DNA of 64,000 nt, taken from positions 87,874 to 151,873 of the forward strand of contig CAZEFW010000004.1 in the NCBI GenBank assembly GCA_964511535.1, in the 5' to 3' direction. The DNA is from CAZCFB01 sp964511535 (GTDB lineage: Bacteria > Myxococcota_A > Polyangia > GCA-2747355 > CAZCFB01). The position numbers and the translations under genes were made by a program. Positions 8,593-16,717 of this stretch are shown piece by piece (within the stretch, counting starts at the first letter, position 1; every line of letters begins with the position of its first letter). The notes beneath the pieces are model-generated. The model was not told the origin of the DNA. It was given only the letters and a program-made list of their open reading frames with translations, and ran no database searches.

Positions 8593-9674
8593 CCCGCGGC
8601 CTCGGGCGACGGGTCTTCGCGCCAGGTGTCCACCACCCGGATGCCGGTCTCGGGGCACGCGTCGACGCAGGCGAAGCAGAGCTGACAGTGCTCCGTGCGA
8701 ACCTGCCCGTGGCTCACGGCGGCCACGCGGCAGGACCGGTCGCAGGCGCCGCAGCCGCTGCACGAGGCGGCGTCGCCCATCACCCTGAGCCGGCTGAAGC
8801 GGTGGGAGATGGACATGACCAGGCCCCAGGGGCAGACATAGCGGCACCAGGCGCGGGCGATGATCAGCGAGGCCACGGCGAGCACCAGGGTGGTGACCGC
8901 CGACGCCGGGTCGAGCACGTCCACGAAGGCGAAGTGCACCGGCGAGGTGATCACGGTCTGGAACAGCGCGCTGGCCAGGATCGACATGAGGCTGACCCAG
9001 CGCAGGGCCCGGGTGGCGATGTCGTCGGCGATGCCGGCCAGCACCAGGAAGTCGAGCAGCAAGATGGACGCCGCCCAGTAGAGACTCGAGTCCTCCAGGA
9101 ACAGCTTGCGCTCGTGGCTGATGGAGAACACCAGGTAGAGGAAGCCCGCGAAGAACGCCCCGATCAGCCCGAGCTGCAGCCGCCCGGGCGACAGCGGTCC
9201 CTTGCCGGTGATCAGCTCGCGCGCCATGGAGAACAGCTCCTGGATGGTGCCCGTGGGGCAGATCCAGCCGCAGAAGAAGGGGCCGGTCACCAGGGTGAAG
9301 GCGACCACGCACACCGGCAAGCTCATGAAGAAGAAGCTCTCGGTGTAGACCGTGCCGATGAGGGTGATGCCGTGGATCGTGTTGCGGATCATGCCGAACA
9401 CGCCGAGGCACGAGAGCACGACGTAGAAGAACACCAGCAGCGAGACGATCTGCACCAGGTGGCGCACCAGCTGCCGGCGCCGGCGCACCGACATCACCAC
9501 CACCGTGGCCATGAACAGGAACAGCAGCGAGAAGAGCTCGACATGGCTGCCGTCCAGGCTGAAAAACGGCTGCTCGATGGCCTTCCACAGCGGGAGCTTG
9601 CTCACCTGCATACCCACATCGGCCCACGCCGTCGCAGGCACCAGAATCAGCAGGGCCATCACCAGAACCAACAT
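8589..9674 (-). CDS. Membrane-bound 4Fe-4S polyferredoxin (NapH/NosR-type)
   Basis: About 361 residues from the ATG at 9674; a TTG at 9725 is less likely because it would put a polar stretch before the first helix. Six or so membrane helices are seen. Two CxxxCP motifs (CGWICPTG and CRYVCPWG) are typical of NapH/NosR/CcoG-family membrane proteins. Near the C-terminus are two 4Fe-4S clusters (CSGCGACDRSC and CQLCFACVDACPETG). The protein should carry electrons between the quinone pool or membrane and a periplasmic or cytoplasmic partner. The next gene, coupled by overlap, is a beta-propeller protein and the likely partner. Confidence 0.9.
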   Translation of the reverse strand: MLVLVMALLILVPATAWADVGMQVSKLPLWKAIEQPFFSLDGSHVELFSLLFLFMATVVVMSVRRRRQLVRHLVQIVSLLVFFYVVLSCLGVFGMIRNTIHGITLIGTVYTESFFFMSLPVCVVAFTLVTGPFFCGWICPTGTIQELFSMARELITGKGPLSPGRLQLGLIGAFFAGFLYLVFSISHERKLFLEDSSLYWAASILLLDFLVLAGIADDIATRALRWVSLMSILASALFQTVITSPVHFAFVDVLDPASAVTTLVLAVASLIIARAWCRYVCPWGLVMSISHRFSRLRVMGDAASCSGCGACDRSCRVAAVSHGQVRTEHCQLCFACVDACPETGIRVVDTWREDPSPEAAG

Positions 9675-9723
9675 CCCAGCAAAGGTACCAGATCCGCCCC
9701 CCGAGCGAACCCACCGCGCCCCC

Positions 9724-9829
9724 AATTAAATGTCATATAGGGGGGTCAGACCCCTACACTTGACATTTTAGTGCAGAGCCGCAATTAAATGTCATATAGG
9801 GGGGTCAGACCCCTACACTTGACATTTTA
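9724..9829. repeat. Paired palindromic repeat, site A (two copies)
   Basis: Two nearly identical 47-base copies at 9724-9770 and 9783-9829, 12 bases apart. Each has outer arms AAATGTCA and TGACATTT and a core palindrome GGGGTCAGACCCC. They lie just 3' of the dioxygenase gene (stop at 9841-9839) and before the polyferredoxin gene. Related pairs occur at 43093-43196 and 58880-59001. The form resembles REP/REPIN elements mobilised by Y1 (RAYT) transposases; none is encoded in this window. Confidence 0.9.
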
Positions 9830-9838
9830 TGGGGGGGA

Positions 9839-10591
9839 TCAGGTCTTTTTCAGGGAGATGTCGAAGGTGGCGGTTTTGTAGGTTTTTCCGCCGGTAGTTT
9901 TGGAGCCGAGGGCCAGGACTCGGGCCGGGTCGCTGGAGTCGCAGGTGGGCTTGGGGCAGGAGTCGTTGGGCCCGAGAAAGGGGTCGCCGACGAAGTAGCA
10001 CTGGGTGGTCAGCGGCTGATAGCCCGGCATGGTGATGATGAGGTGGTAGTGCCGTGGCCGCTTGTCGTAGTGCCCCGGCCAGATCGACTCGAACTCGTAG
10101 CGCCCCTTTGCGTCGGTCTTCATCTGGCCGCGCAGCCGGTACTCCTTGGTGTTGCTGTGGTACTGCCCCGAGGCGTCGGCGTGCCACACGTCCACGATGG
10201 CGCCGGCCAGGGGCGTCTTGCAGTCCGGCGCGGTGACAGTGCCGCTCATGATCACCCTGTCGCCCGGCTCGCTCGCCGTGGCGAGCACCGTGCGGAACGG
10301 GGCGCCCTTTTCGTGAAACGGCCCCAGGGCGTCGCTCTTGGTGGGCGCGCACTGTTTGGCCCCGGCGTCCGGGGCGCTCAGGTCGGCCGCCGCCGTGCCG
10401 TCCGCGAAGGGCATGTCCGGCGTAACCCCGCCGCTGTCCGGGGCGGGCGCGCTGTCCGCAGCAGCCGCGTCAGGGGTGACCGCGACGCCGTCATCGCTGC
10501 ACCCGCCAAGCAGGCCCGCCGCCGGGACCGTGACCCCCAGCACCTGCAGAACCCCCCGCCTGTCCAGTAGTCTATTGGTTTTCTTATTCAT
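9839..10591 (-). CDS. Tat-type lipoprotein, intradiol ring-cleavage dioxygenase homologue
   Basis: About 250 residues from the ATG at 10591. The N-terminus combines a twin-arginine-like motif (LLDRRGVLQVLG) with a lipobox (LLGGC, Cys31), followed by an Ala/Asp/Pro linker. The rest is the beta-sandwich of intradiol dioxygenases. The four residues that would bind non-haem Fe(III) are visible: Tyr144 (SGQY), Tyr175 (GHY), His181 and His183 (RPRHYHL). Normal family members are cytoplasmic and cleave catechol or protocatechuate. An exported lipid-anchored form is unusual and its substrate unknown. The start overlaps the end of the transporter ATPase gene by eight bases, so it may be co-transcribed with it. 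Confidence 0.85.
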   Translation of the reverse strand: MNKKTNRLLDRRGVLQVLGVTVPAAGLLGGCSDDGVAVTPDAAAADSAPAPDSGGVTPDMPFADGTAAADLSAPDAGAKQCAPTKSDALGPFHEKGAPFRTVLATASEPGDRVIMSGTVTAPDCKTPLAGAIVDVWHADASGQYHSNTKEYRLRGQMKTDAKGRYEFESIWPGHYDKRPRHYHLIITMPGYQPLTTQCYFVGDPFLGPNDSCPKPTCDSSDPARVLALGSKTTGGKTYKTATFDISLKKT

Positions 10592-11396
10592 GCTGAGAAG
10601 TCTGACCTGGATCCTCACCGTCGGCAACGCGGTCGCAGCGCCCGGTGCCCTGCAGGCACACCTCGCTGCACGCCGGCTCGCGCGGCACGGCCCCCGGCTC
10701 GAGCCCGAGGAACCGGGCCACGAACCGACACACCGGCCGTCGCAGCACCTCGTCCATGGGGCCGGCCTGGATGACCCTGCCCCCGAGCATCACCGCGCAC
10801 CGGTCGCCCAGGGCGCGTGCCTCGTCCCGGTTGTGGGTCACGTGCAGCACCGTCAGGTCCAGCTCCCGGTGCACCCGCCGCAGCACCTCCTGCAGCTCCA
10901 GGCGCGCGTTGTGGTCCACCAGGCTCAGCGGCTCGTCCAGCAGCAGCACCTTCGGCCGCGGCGCCAGCGCCCGGGCCAGCGCCACCCGCTGGGCCTCACC
11001 CCCGGACAGTGCCGTGACGGGCCGGTCCAGCAACCCCTCGACGCCGAGCATCTGCGCCAGCGCGTCCACCCGTCGGCTGCGCTCCGCCCTGCCCGCGCCC
11101 CGGGCGCGTAGCCCGAAGGCCATGTTCTGCGCCACGCTCAGGTGGGGAAAGAGCGAGCTCTTCTGAAAGACGAACCCCACCCCGCGCGCCTCGGGGGGCT
11201 GCCGCGTCATGTCCTCGCCCCCCAGCAGCACAGCCCCTGACGCCGGGGCGTACAGCCCCGCGATGGTGCCCAGCAGCAGCGACTTGCCGCACCCGCTCGG
11301 CCCCAGGATCACCATGTACTGCCCGGCCTCCACCCGCAGGTCAGCTCGCAGCTCGAAGCTGCCCCACCGCTGCCGAACCTGGCGCGCCTGAATCAT
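10584..11396 (-). CDS. wtpC: Tungstate/molybdate ABC transporter, ATP-binding protein
   Basis: 270 residues, starting at an ATG that overlaps the permease stop by four bases (ATGA). Walker A GPSGCGKS is at residues 32-39, the signature is LSGGEAQR, Walker B is VLLLDEPLS, and the H-loop is HVTHNRDEA. The size and order fit the ATPase of oxyanion importers. The binding-protein gene upstream points to tungstate or molybdate. The last 30 residues are rich in Cys and polar residues (EPACSEVCLQGTGRC) and do not look like the usual TOBE regulatory domain. The symbol is assigned mostly from operon context. Confidence 0.85.
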   Translation of the reverse strand: MIQARQVRQRWGSFELRADLRVEAGQYMVILGPSGCGKSLLLGTIAGLYAPASGAVLLGGEDMTRQPPEARGVGFVFQKSSLFPHLSVAQNMAFGLRARGAGRAERSRRVDALAQMLGVEGLLDRPVTALSGGEAQRVALARALAPRPKVLLLDEPLSLVDHNARLELQEVLRRVHRELDLTVLHVTHNRDEARALGDRCAVMLGGRVIQAGPMDEVLRRPVCRFVARFLGLEPGAVPREPACSEVCLQGTGRCDRVADGEDPGQTSQHE

Positions 11397-12634
11397 AGCC
11401 GCTCCTCCGGCGCGCGGCGCAGGCCGGCCGGCAGCAGCGCCTGGCCGAACTGCAGCATCACGAAGATCCACAGGCAGATGAGCAGCAGCAGCACCGCCAG
11501 CGGCCGCGCCTCGGCGACCCCCACCTTGACGAACTCGGTGTGCACCAGGATGGGCGCCGTGGCCGGGGTCGAGGCGAACAGGATGATGGATCCAAACTCG
11601 CTCACCGCCCGGGACCAGCACAGGATCCCCCCCACCAGGATGCCCCGCGAAGCCAGGGGCAGCGCCACCCGAAAGAACGCCCCGCGCGCCGACGCCCCCA
11701 GCACCCGCGCCGCGCTCTCCAGGTGCAGCGGCACCCCCTCGAAGGCGGTCATGGCGGTCTTGATCAGGAAGGGCGATCCCACGAACGCCTGGGCCAGCAC
11801 CAGCCCGAGGAAGCTGCCCGCCACCGAGAGCCCGAACCGCTCCCCCAGGTACTGCCCCACCGGCGACCCCGGCCCGAGCAGCGAGAGCAGGGCGATGCCC
11901 ACCACCGACTGCGGCACCAGGATCGGCAGGTCGATGAGGGCCTGCACCAGCCCGCGCCCGCGGAACCGCACCCGCGCCATGGCGTAGGCCAGGGGGACGC
12001 CCGGCAAGGCCACGAGCACGGTGGCCACCGACGAGCTGGCCAGGCTGTTCCAGATGGCGCGCATCACCTCGGGCCGCCCCAGGGTCAGGCCGAGGGTGCG
12101 CGGCGAGTCCTGCAGCCCCATGTGCAGCAGCGGCAGCAGCAGCAGCGCCAGGAACAGCAGCCCCACGCCGAGGCAGCCGATGACGAAGGGCGCCACCCCC
12201 GCGCGCCGCGCCTGCCACAGCGCCGCGAAGATCAGCGCCAGGGGGAAGAACGTCTCGGCCGCGTAGGGCTGAAAGACCACGAAGCAGAGCACGAAGATGA
12301 TGAAGTAGCCCAGCAGGATGGGCACCGAGAACACCGACGCGTAGACCACCACCAGCAGGATGAACAGCGACTGCCGGTCCAGCAGCGCCAGCACCAGCAA
12401 GAAGAGCAGGAAGTAGCCGGTGGCGAACAACCCCACCGCCGTGGAGCCGTTGGGCCGCCGGGCCACGAGGCGCGCGCAGTACAGCACGTACAGGTTCGCG
12501 GCGAAGAGCACGATGTTGGTGGGCAGCGCAAGCGGCGCCCCGGGCAGCAACGCCACCGCCCCGTGCACCAGGGCCAGGGCGGCCACCGCCAGGGCCGGCC
12601 CGACCCAGGCGCGCCCCTCGACGCCGTCGCTCAA
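11393..12634 (-). CDS. wtpB: Tungstate/molybdate ABC transporter permease with N-terminal membrane extension
   Basis: 413 residues, starting at a TTG that overlaps the wtpA stop (TTGA), with GGCGGAG upstream. The last 250 or so residues are a normal ModB/WtpB permease. The EAA loop is seen as EGVPLHLESAARVLGASARG. The first 150 or so residues add about five hydrophobic helices (roughly residues 12-32, 39-58, 64-85, 89-121 and 125-141) that ordinary WtpB/ModB proteins of about 230-270 residues lack. The extension is in frame with no sign of frameshift and is rich in aromatic residues. Its role is unknown. Confidence 0.85.
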   Translation of the reverse strand: MSDGVEGRAWVGPALAVAALALVHGAVALLPGAPLALPTNIVLFAANLYVLYCARLVARRPNGSTAVGLFATGYFLLFLLVLALLDRQSLFILLVVVYASVFSVPILLGYFIIFVLCFVVFQPYAAETFFPLALIFAALWQARRAGVAPFVIGCLGVGLLFLALLLLPLLHMGLQDSPRTLGLTLGRPEVMRAIWNSLASSSVATVLVALPGVPLAYAMARVRFRGRGLVQALIDLPILVPQSVVGIALLSLLGPGSPVGQYLGERFGLSVAGSFLGLVLAQAFVGSPFLIKTAMTAFEGVPLHLESAARVLGASARGAFFRVALPLASRGILVGGILCWSRAVSEFGSIILFASTPATAPILVHTEFVKVGVAEARPLAVLLLLICLWIFVMLQFGQALLPAGLRRAPEERL

Positions 12635-13542
12635 CGGCTCGCTCCGCCTGGCAGCGGCCGAAACCCTCGACGCGCCAGGGCCCTGCGCCCCTTTGCCCCC
12701 AGCAGCGCAGACAGCAGCAACTCAGCGCCGCGGTGGTTGGGCGCCCCGCGGGGGATGGCCGCCGCGTAGGTCACCGGCGCGCCGCGCAAGGTCACCGGCG
12801 CGCTGCCCGAGCGCATGCGAACGGTGACGCTTGCCCGCCCGTAGGCCGCGGCCCGCGCCGGGTCGCCGAGGTTGTAGTCGTCCGACAGGGGCACCAGCTT
12901 CAGGTTGTGGTCCTCGGCGGTGGAGCGATAGACGAACGCGTAGTCGATGGCCCGCGCCTGCAGCCGCCCGAGCAGCTCCCCCTCGTGGGGCACCCGCTGA
13001 TTGGCCGGCACCAGGGCCCGCAACTGCGCGGCCAGCCCGGGCGCCTGCATGGCCGCGGCGGCCAGCTCCCACAGCAGCACAGTGCGGTAGCCGATGGGCG
13101 CCAGGTCCGGCTCCACCAGGCCCAGCCGCACGCCGGGCCGCTGCAGCACCGCTGGCCAGTTCTCGCCCGTGATCTCGTCGGTGAACCGGCTGTGCTCCAT
13201 GTGCGCCAGCACCAGCTCGTTGGTGGCCACGGGGACCACCCGGTCCGTCCAGTCGGGCACGAGGATGCTCCGGATGACCCTGTCATCCGCAACCGCCACC
13301 AGGTCCGCGCGCCGGTTCAGCTCGGCCACCTTGCGGCACGCCACCTGCGAGCCGCTGATCTCCAGCTGCACGTCGAGCCCGGGGTTGTCCTTCTCCGCCA
13401 CCCTGGCCACGTCATCCAGCACCCGCGCCATGCTCGCCGCCACGAAAACCGTCACCACATCGCTGCTGCGCTTGCACCCGCCGACACCCATCAGCGCCAG
13501 CGCGGCGAGGCCAACACCGAGGGCCCGGTTCAGCACATGCAT
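12631..13542 (-). CDS. wtpA: Tungstate/molybdate-binding lipoprotein (WtpA-like)
   Basis: 303 residues from the ATG at 13542. The signal ends in a lipobox (MGVGGC). The body follows the WtpA/TupA pattern: an early VFVAASMARVLDDV, then ISGSQVACRKVAELNRRADLVAVAD, TNELVLAHMEHS, and EPDLAPIGYRT, matching the DPDxxPxGYR signature of archaeal-type tungstate/molybdate binders. It should deliver the oxyanion to the permease encoded next. The leader just before the start is a GCTTGAG repeat tract that also supplies the only Shine-Dalgarno-like GAGG. Whether the ligand is tungstate, molybdate or both is not decided by sequence. Confidence 0.87.
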   Translation of the reverse strand: MHVLNRALGVGLAALALMGVGGCKRSSDVVTVFVAASMARVLDDVARVAEKDNPGLDVQLEISGSQVACRKVAELNRRADLVAVADDRVIRSILVPDWTDRVVPVATNELVLAHMEHSRFTDEITGENWPAVLQRPGVRLGLVEPDLAPIGYRTVLLWELAAAAMQAPGLAAQLRALVPANQRVPHEGELLGRLQARAIDYAFVYRSTAEDHNLKLVPLSDDYNLGDPARAAAYGRASVTVRMRSGSAPVTLRGAPVTYAAAIPRGAPNHRGAELLLSALLGAKGRRALARRGFRPLPGGASR

Positions 13543-13592
13543 CAAGCCTCAAGCCTCAAGTCTCAAGCCCCAAGCCCGCGGCGCGCGGCGCC
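13540..13592. repeat. CTCAAGC heptads and GC hairpin before wtpA
   Basis: Four to five CTCAAGC/CTCAAGT units (13543-13572) are followed by a GC-only palindrome-rich stretch ending at the stop of the next lipoprotein gene. On the coding (minus) strand they read GCTTGAG and form the leader of wtpA. Confidence 0.7.
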
Positions 13593-13593
13593 G

Positions 13594-14286
13594 CTAGAGC
13601 CCCTTGGTGGAGGTGATCTCGTAGATGTAGAGCCCCCGGTAGCCGAACACGCGCCAGTTGGGCGAGTCGTCGGCGATGATCGCCTTGTCGGTCACCCCGG
13701 TGACCGCGTCGAAGGTCAGGCCCCAGCTGTTTTCGTACTTCTTCTTGAAGTCGGCGAACAGCGTGGCCGCCGAGGCCGCCTTCTTCATCTCCCAGATGAA
13801 CAGCTGCAGCTGGTCCTTGCCCGTCTTGTAGTCCTGTTTGGCGAAGCCGGCGGTCCCCTCCTTGGCGAAGGGCGCGTGGTGCCCGTTGATGATGTCCTCG
13901 ATGGATTTGTCGTCGTACGCCGCCTCCACCCCGGGCTTGCCCACGCTGCTGTCCTCCGCCCAGGGCGTGGCCTCCTTGTCGTCCGGCACGAACTTCTCCA
14001 CCTTCAGCGTGGTGCTCGCCGTGGGCAGCTTCTTGTCCAGGGCCTTGATGAAGGCGATGGTGTTGGCCTTGATGGTGGCCGTCCCGGCGTCCCCGGTGGC
14101 GCCACCTTCGGCCGCGGCGGCGTCGGCCGCGCCTGCCTCCATGGCCGCCTGGTCCGGCGTACCCCCGCCCTTGTCCGCCAGCTGTTGATCCGGCGCGCCG
14201 CTGTCCTTGCCGCCAGGGGCGTCGTCGTCAGAGCAAGCCACCGCGAGCAGCAAGGGGAGAGAACAGAGCAGAGCTATCCTGGCCAT
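13594..14286 (-). CDS. Lipoprotein of unknown function
   Basis: 230 residues. The signal has the lipobox LLAVAC (Cys18), followed by an Asp/Gly/Ala-rich linker (SDDDAPGGKDSGAPDQQ) of about 55 residues. The C-terminal 160 residues form a soluble domain with no motif I recognise. It has WAEDSSVGKPGVEAAY, GHHAPFAKEGTAGF and a C-terminal RVFGYRGLYIYEI. The linker is the same type as in several other lipoproteins of this window. The gene is transcribed away from the next exported protein at 15965, with a 38-base gap, so they may be one unit. Confidence 0.75.
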   Translation of the reverse strand: MARIALLCSLPLLLAVACSDDDAPGGKDSGAPDQQLADKGGGTPDQAAMEAGAADAAAAEGGATGDAGTATIKANTIAFIKALDKKLPTASTTLKVEKFVPDDKEATPWAEDSSVGKPGVEAAYDDKSIEDIINGHHAPFAKEGTAGFAKQDYKTGKDQLQLFIWEMKKAASAATLFADFKKKYENSWGLTFDAVTGVTDKAIIADDSPNWRVFGYRGLYIYEITSTKGL

Positions 14287-14324
14287 GTGGAGCCTCCTTC
14301 TGATCTGAATTATAGGCTGGATCG

Positions 14325-15965
14325 TCAGCGCCGCCGCCGCGCCAGGCCAAGCAACATCATCAGGCCGAAGAGCGCCAGGGCAGGCAGCTGCCGCGCGCCC
14401 GGGGCCACCGCGCAGCCGCCGTCGTCGTCCCCGCCCGGCGGGGTGACCTGGCTGTCCTTGCTGGCCACCTTCTGGTCCTTCTTGGCGGCGCCCTTGTCCT
14501 TCTTGACCGCGCCCTTGTCCTTCTTGGCGGCGCCCTTGTCCTTCTTGACCGCGCCCTTGTCCTTCTTGACCACCTTCTGGTCCGGCTTGGGCGTCACCTT
14601 CTGATCCGGCTTGGGCGTCACTTTCTGATCCGGCTTGGGCGTCACCTTCTGGTCCGGCTTGGGCGTCACCTTCTGGTCCGGCTTGGGCTGCGCCTTGTCA
14701 GGCTTCGGCGCGCCCTTGTCCACCGTGGCGATGAGCGGCGCGCCGGCGTCGGGGTAGTACGACACCTTGCCGAACTGCGCCTTGCGGGCCGCGGTGACGA
14801 TGGTGAGCATGTAGGCGTAGTACAGGCTCTCGTAGTTGCCGTTGAACGGCATCATGCCATCTCCCGCCCGCGCCACCAGCACGCTCTTGACCACCGCGTC
14901 GTTGTTGCGCAGCCCCTCGGCCGCGGCGCACGCCGCCCGCTCGGGGTAGCTGCCCGACGTGCAGCTGGAGCTGGGCGCGCCGGTGAGGATCCGCTTGGCG
15001 GCGTTCTGACACGCCGTTGGAACGTTGTTGCCCGAGGAGGCCAGCGCCCCGGTGAATGACGACGTATTGCCCGCGCCGAGCCACAGGTAGGCCCCCACGA
15101 CCGCGGCGAGGCACTTGTGCTGGGGTGCGTTGATGTTGCGCGTCAGCGCGTTGGTGGCGGCGCTGCGCGCCCCGCCGAGCTTGCTGCCCAGCTTCGCCTT
15201 GCGCTCGGCCAGCATCACGCCGGCGCGCATGCAGTCCTGGCCCCACTGGGCGGTGCTGGTCCAGGAGCTCCCCTCGGGGCTGGGGCTCGGGCAGTCGTTG
15301 TTGCCAGCGCGCCAGCTGCCGCCTGCGTTCCAGCAGAACCGGTAGCCGAAGCGCTTGATCACCTGGTCGATGCCGGTGCGGTTGTACTCCGCGGAGCTGC
15401 CGAGCTTGTCATTGGGCCACTTGTCCCAGACCGTGGCGGCGTTGAGCGCCGTGGCCTGGTTCGACAGCTTGCAGTGGCCGTAGTACTGCCACCATCCCTG
15501 GGTGCCGGCGAACAGGTCAGACTTGCTGCTGGTCTGCCGCATCATGCAGTTGCTGTTGCCGGTGATCCAGTTGGACGGAAAGCCGCTGGGGCGGAAGCGC
15601 AGCTGCAGGCCGAGCCCGGTCACCTGGTGGTTGCCCGCCTGCCCGGAGATTGTGAAGGTGAACGCCACGTTCTGCCCCGGGTTGATGTCGTGGTTCGGCG
15701 GCGAGACCTGGATCGAGAAGCCGCCGGCGGTGCCGCGCATCATGGTGCCGAACATCTTGTACGGCAGGTTGTTCTGCACGTACACGCGCAGCTTGGTGCT
15801 CTTGCCCGAGGCCACGAAGACGCTGGTCACCTCCGGCTTGACGACGATGCGCGAGGGCGCGGCCCAGATGTTGTTACACCAGTGGGCCAGGGCGCTGCCC
15901 GAATAGAGCAGGATCGCCGCCGCCAGGGACGAGAGGATCAGGGGACGAAGGAGGGATCGTTTCAT
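14325..15965 (-). CDS. Exported repeat protein with MYXO-CTERM-like anchor
   Basis: About 546 residues from the ATG at 15965, chosen because it directly precedes a signal peptide (MKRSLLRPLILSSLAAAILL, cleavage near SALA). An in-frame ATG 16 codons upstream is less likely. Residues of about 20-410 are Cys- and Trp-rich (AHWCNNIWAAPSRIV, GWWQYYGHCKLSNQ) and match no family I know. Next come five PKPDQKVT-type repeats and about five KKDKGA repeats (roughly residues 430-510). The tail is Gly-Gly-Cys, a hydrophobic helix, then ARRRR. The tail suggests sorting to the cell surface. The Lys/Pro repeats may span the envelope. Confidence 0.8.
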   Translation of the reverse strand: MKRSLLRPLILSSLAAAILLYSGSALAHWCNNIWAAPSRIVVKPEVTSVFVASGKSTKLRVYVQNNLPYKMFGTMMRGTAGGFSIQVSPPNHDINPGQNVAFTFTISGQAGNHQVTGLGLQLRFRPSGFPSNWITGNSNCMMRQTSSKSDLFAGTQGWWQYYGHCKLSNQATALNAATVWDKWPNDKLGSSAEYNRTGIDQVIKRFGYRFCWNAGGSWRAGNNDCPSPSPEGSSWTSTAQWGQDCMRAGVMLAERKAKLGSKLGGARSAATNALTRNINAPQHKCLAAVVGAYLWLGAGNTSSFTGALASSGNNVPTACQNAAKRILTGAPSSSCTSGSYPERAACAAAEGLRNNDAVVKSVLVARAGDGMMPFNGNYESLYYAYMLTIVTAARKAQFGKVSYYPDAGAPLIATVDKGAPKPDKAQPKPDQKVTPKPDQKVTPKPDQKVTPKPDQKVTPKPDQKVVKKDKGAVKKDKGAAKKDKGAVKKDKGAAKKDQKVASKDSQVTPPGGDDDGGCAVAPGARQLPALALFGLMMLLGLARRRR

Positions 15966-16066
15966 TCTATGGCTCCCGTGCCGCGGACAAAATAAGAACA
16001 AACCAGCGGCCATTTTAGCCCGAACAGCGCGAGCGCTCCAAGCACAAGCCGGTAAACTCAGGTCCC

Positions 16067-16717
16067 ATGATCCCCCGCGCCATCATCTTCGACCTCGACG
16101 GCACCCTGCTCGACACCCTGGACGACCTGACCGCCAGCCTGAACCGGGCGCTGGCCGAGCGGTGCTTGCCGCCCCACCCTGCCCGCCGGGTGCGACGCAT
16201 GATCGGCGACGGCGTGCACTGGCTGGTGCGCCGCGCCCTGCCCCGGGGGGCCCACACGCCCGAGCTCGAGCAGGACCTGGTGCGCGCCTTCCGCCGCGAT
16301 TACAACCGCCGCTGGGACCAGGCCACCCGCCCCTACCCCGGCGTGCCCGAGCTGCTGGATCAGCTCGCCGCCGCGAAGCTTCCGCTGGCGGTGCTGTCCA
16401 ACAAGCCCCACGAGTTCTGCGTCCAGATGGTGGACAGCCTGCTGGCAGACTGGGCCTTCCACCGGGTCATCGGCGGCGGCGATGCCTTCGCGCTCAAGCC
16501 GGATCCCGCCGGCGCGCTGGAGATCGCGACCACCCTCGACGTCCCCCCTGCGGACTGCATGCTCGTGGGCGACTCCATGGTGGACATCCAGACCGCCCAC
16601 GCCGCAGGCATGGTGCCCGTGGCGGTCACCTGGGGCTTCCGCGACGAGGAAGAGCTGCGCGAGGCCGCTCCAGCCCACGTCCTGAGCAAAGCCCACCAGC
16701 TCCTCGATATCCTCTGA
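16067..16717 (+). CDS. Phosphoglycolate phosphatase-like HAD hydrolase
   Basis: 216 residues of HAD superfamily type. Motif I is DLDGTLLDT (Asp9 nucleophile, Asp11), motif II is VLSNKP, motif III is the Lys in ALKPDP, and motif IV is MLVGDSMVD. The alpha-helical cap between residues of about 16 and 80 is the Gph/PGP type. The predicted reaction is dephosphorylation of 2-phosphoglycolate, as arises in DNA end repair and oxygenase activity, but HAD specificity is loose. It is the first plus-strand gene, divergent from the repeat protein at 15965. Confidence 0.85.
   Translation: MIPRAIIFDLDGTLLDTLDDLTASLNRALAERCLPPHPARRVRRMIGDGVHWLVRRALPRGAHTPELEQDLVRAFRRDYNRRWDQATRPYPGVPELLDQLAAAKLPLAVLSNKPHEFCVQMVDSLLADWAFHRVIGGGDAFALKPDPAGALEIATTLDVPPADCMLVGDSMVDIQTAHAAGMVPVAVTWGFRDEEELREAAPAHVLSKAHQLLDIL

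Noticed and set aside
7123..9714. One 863-residue protein joining the propeller to upstream sequence
   Set aside because: The upstream half is out of frame with the polyferredoxin, which has its own membrane helices and Cys motifs; a GTG at 8592 gives a proper signal peptide.
9724..9829. CRISPR or IS ends
   Set aside because: Only two copies per site, palindromic, constant short spacer, no cas or transposase gene in the window.
10584..12218. 544-residue ATPase with long N-terminal part
   Set aside because: The N-terminal part is an Ala/Gly/Arg shadow of the permease gene; the ATPase starts at the ATG at 11396 that overlaps the permease stop.
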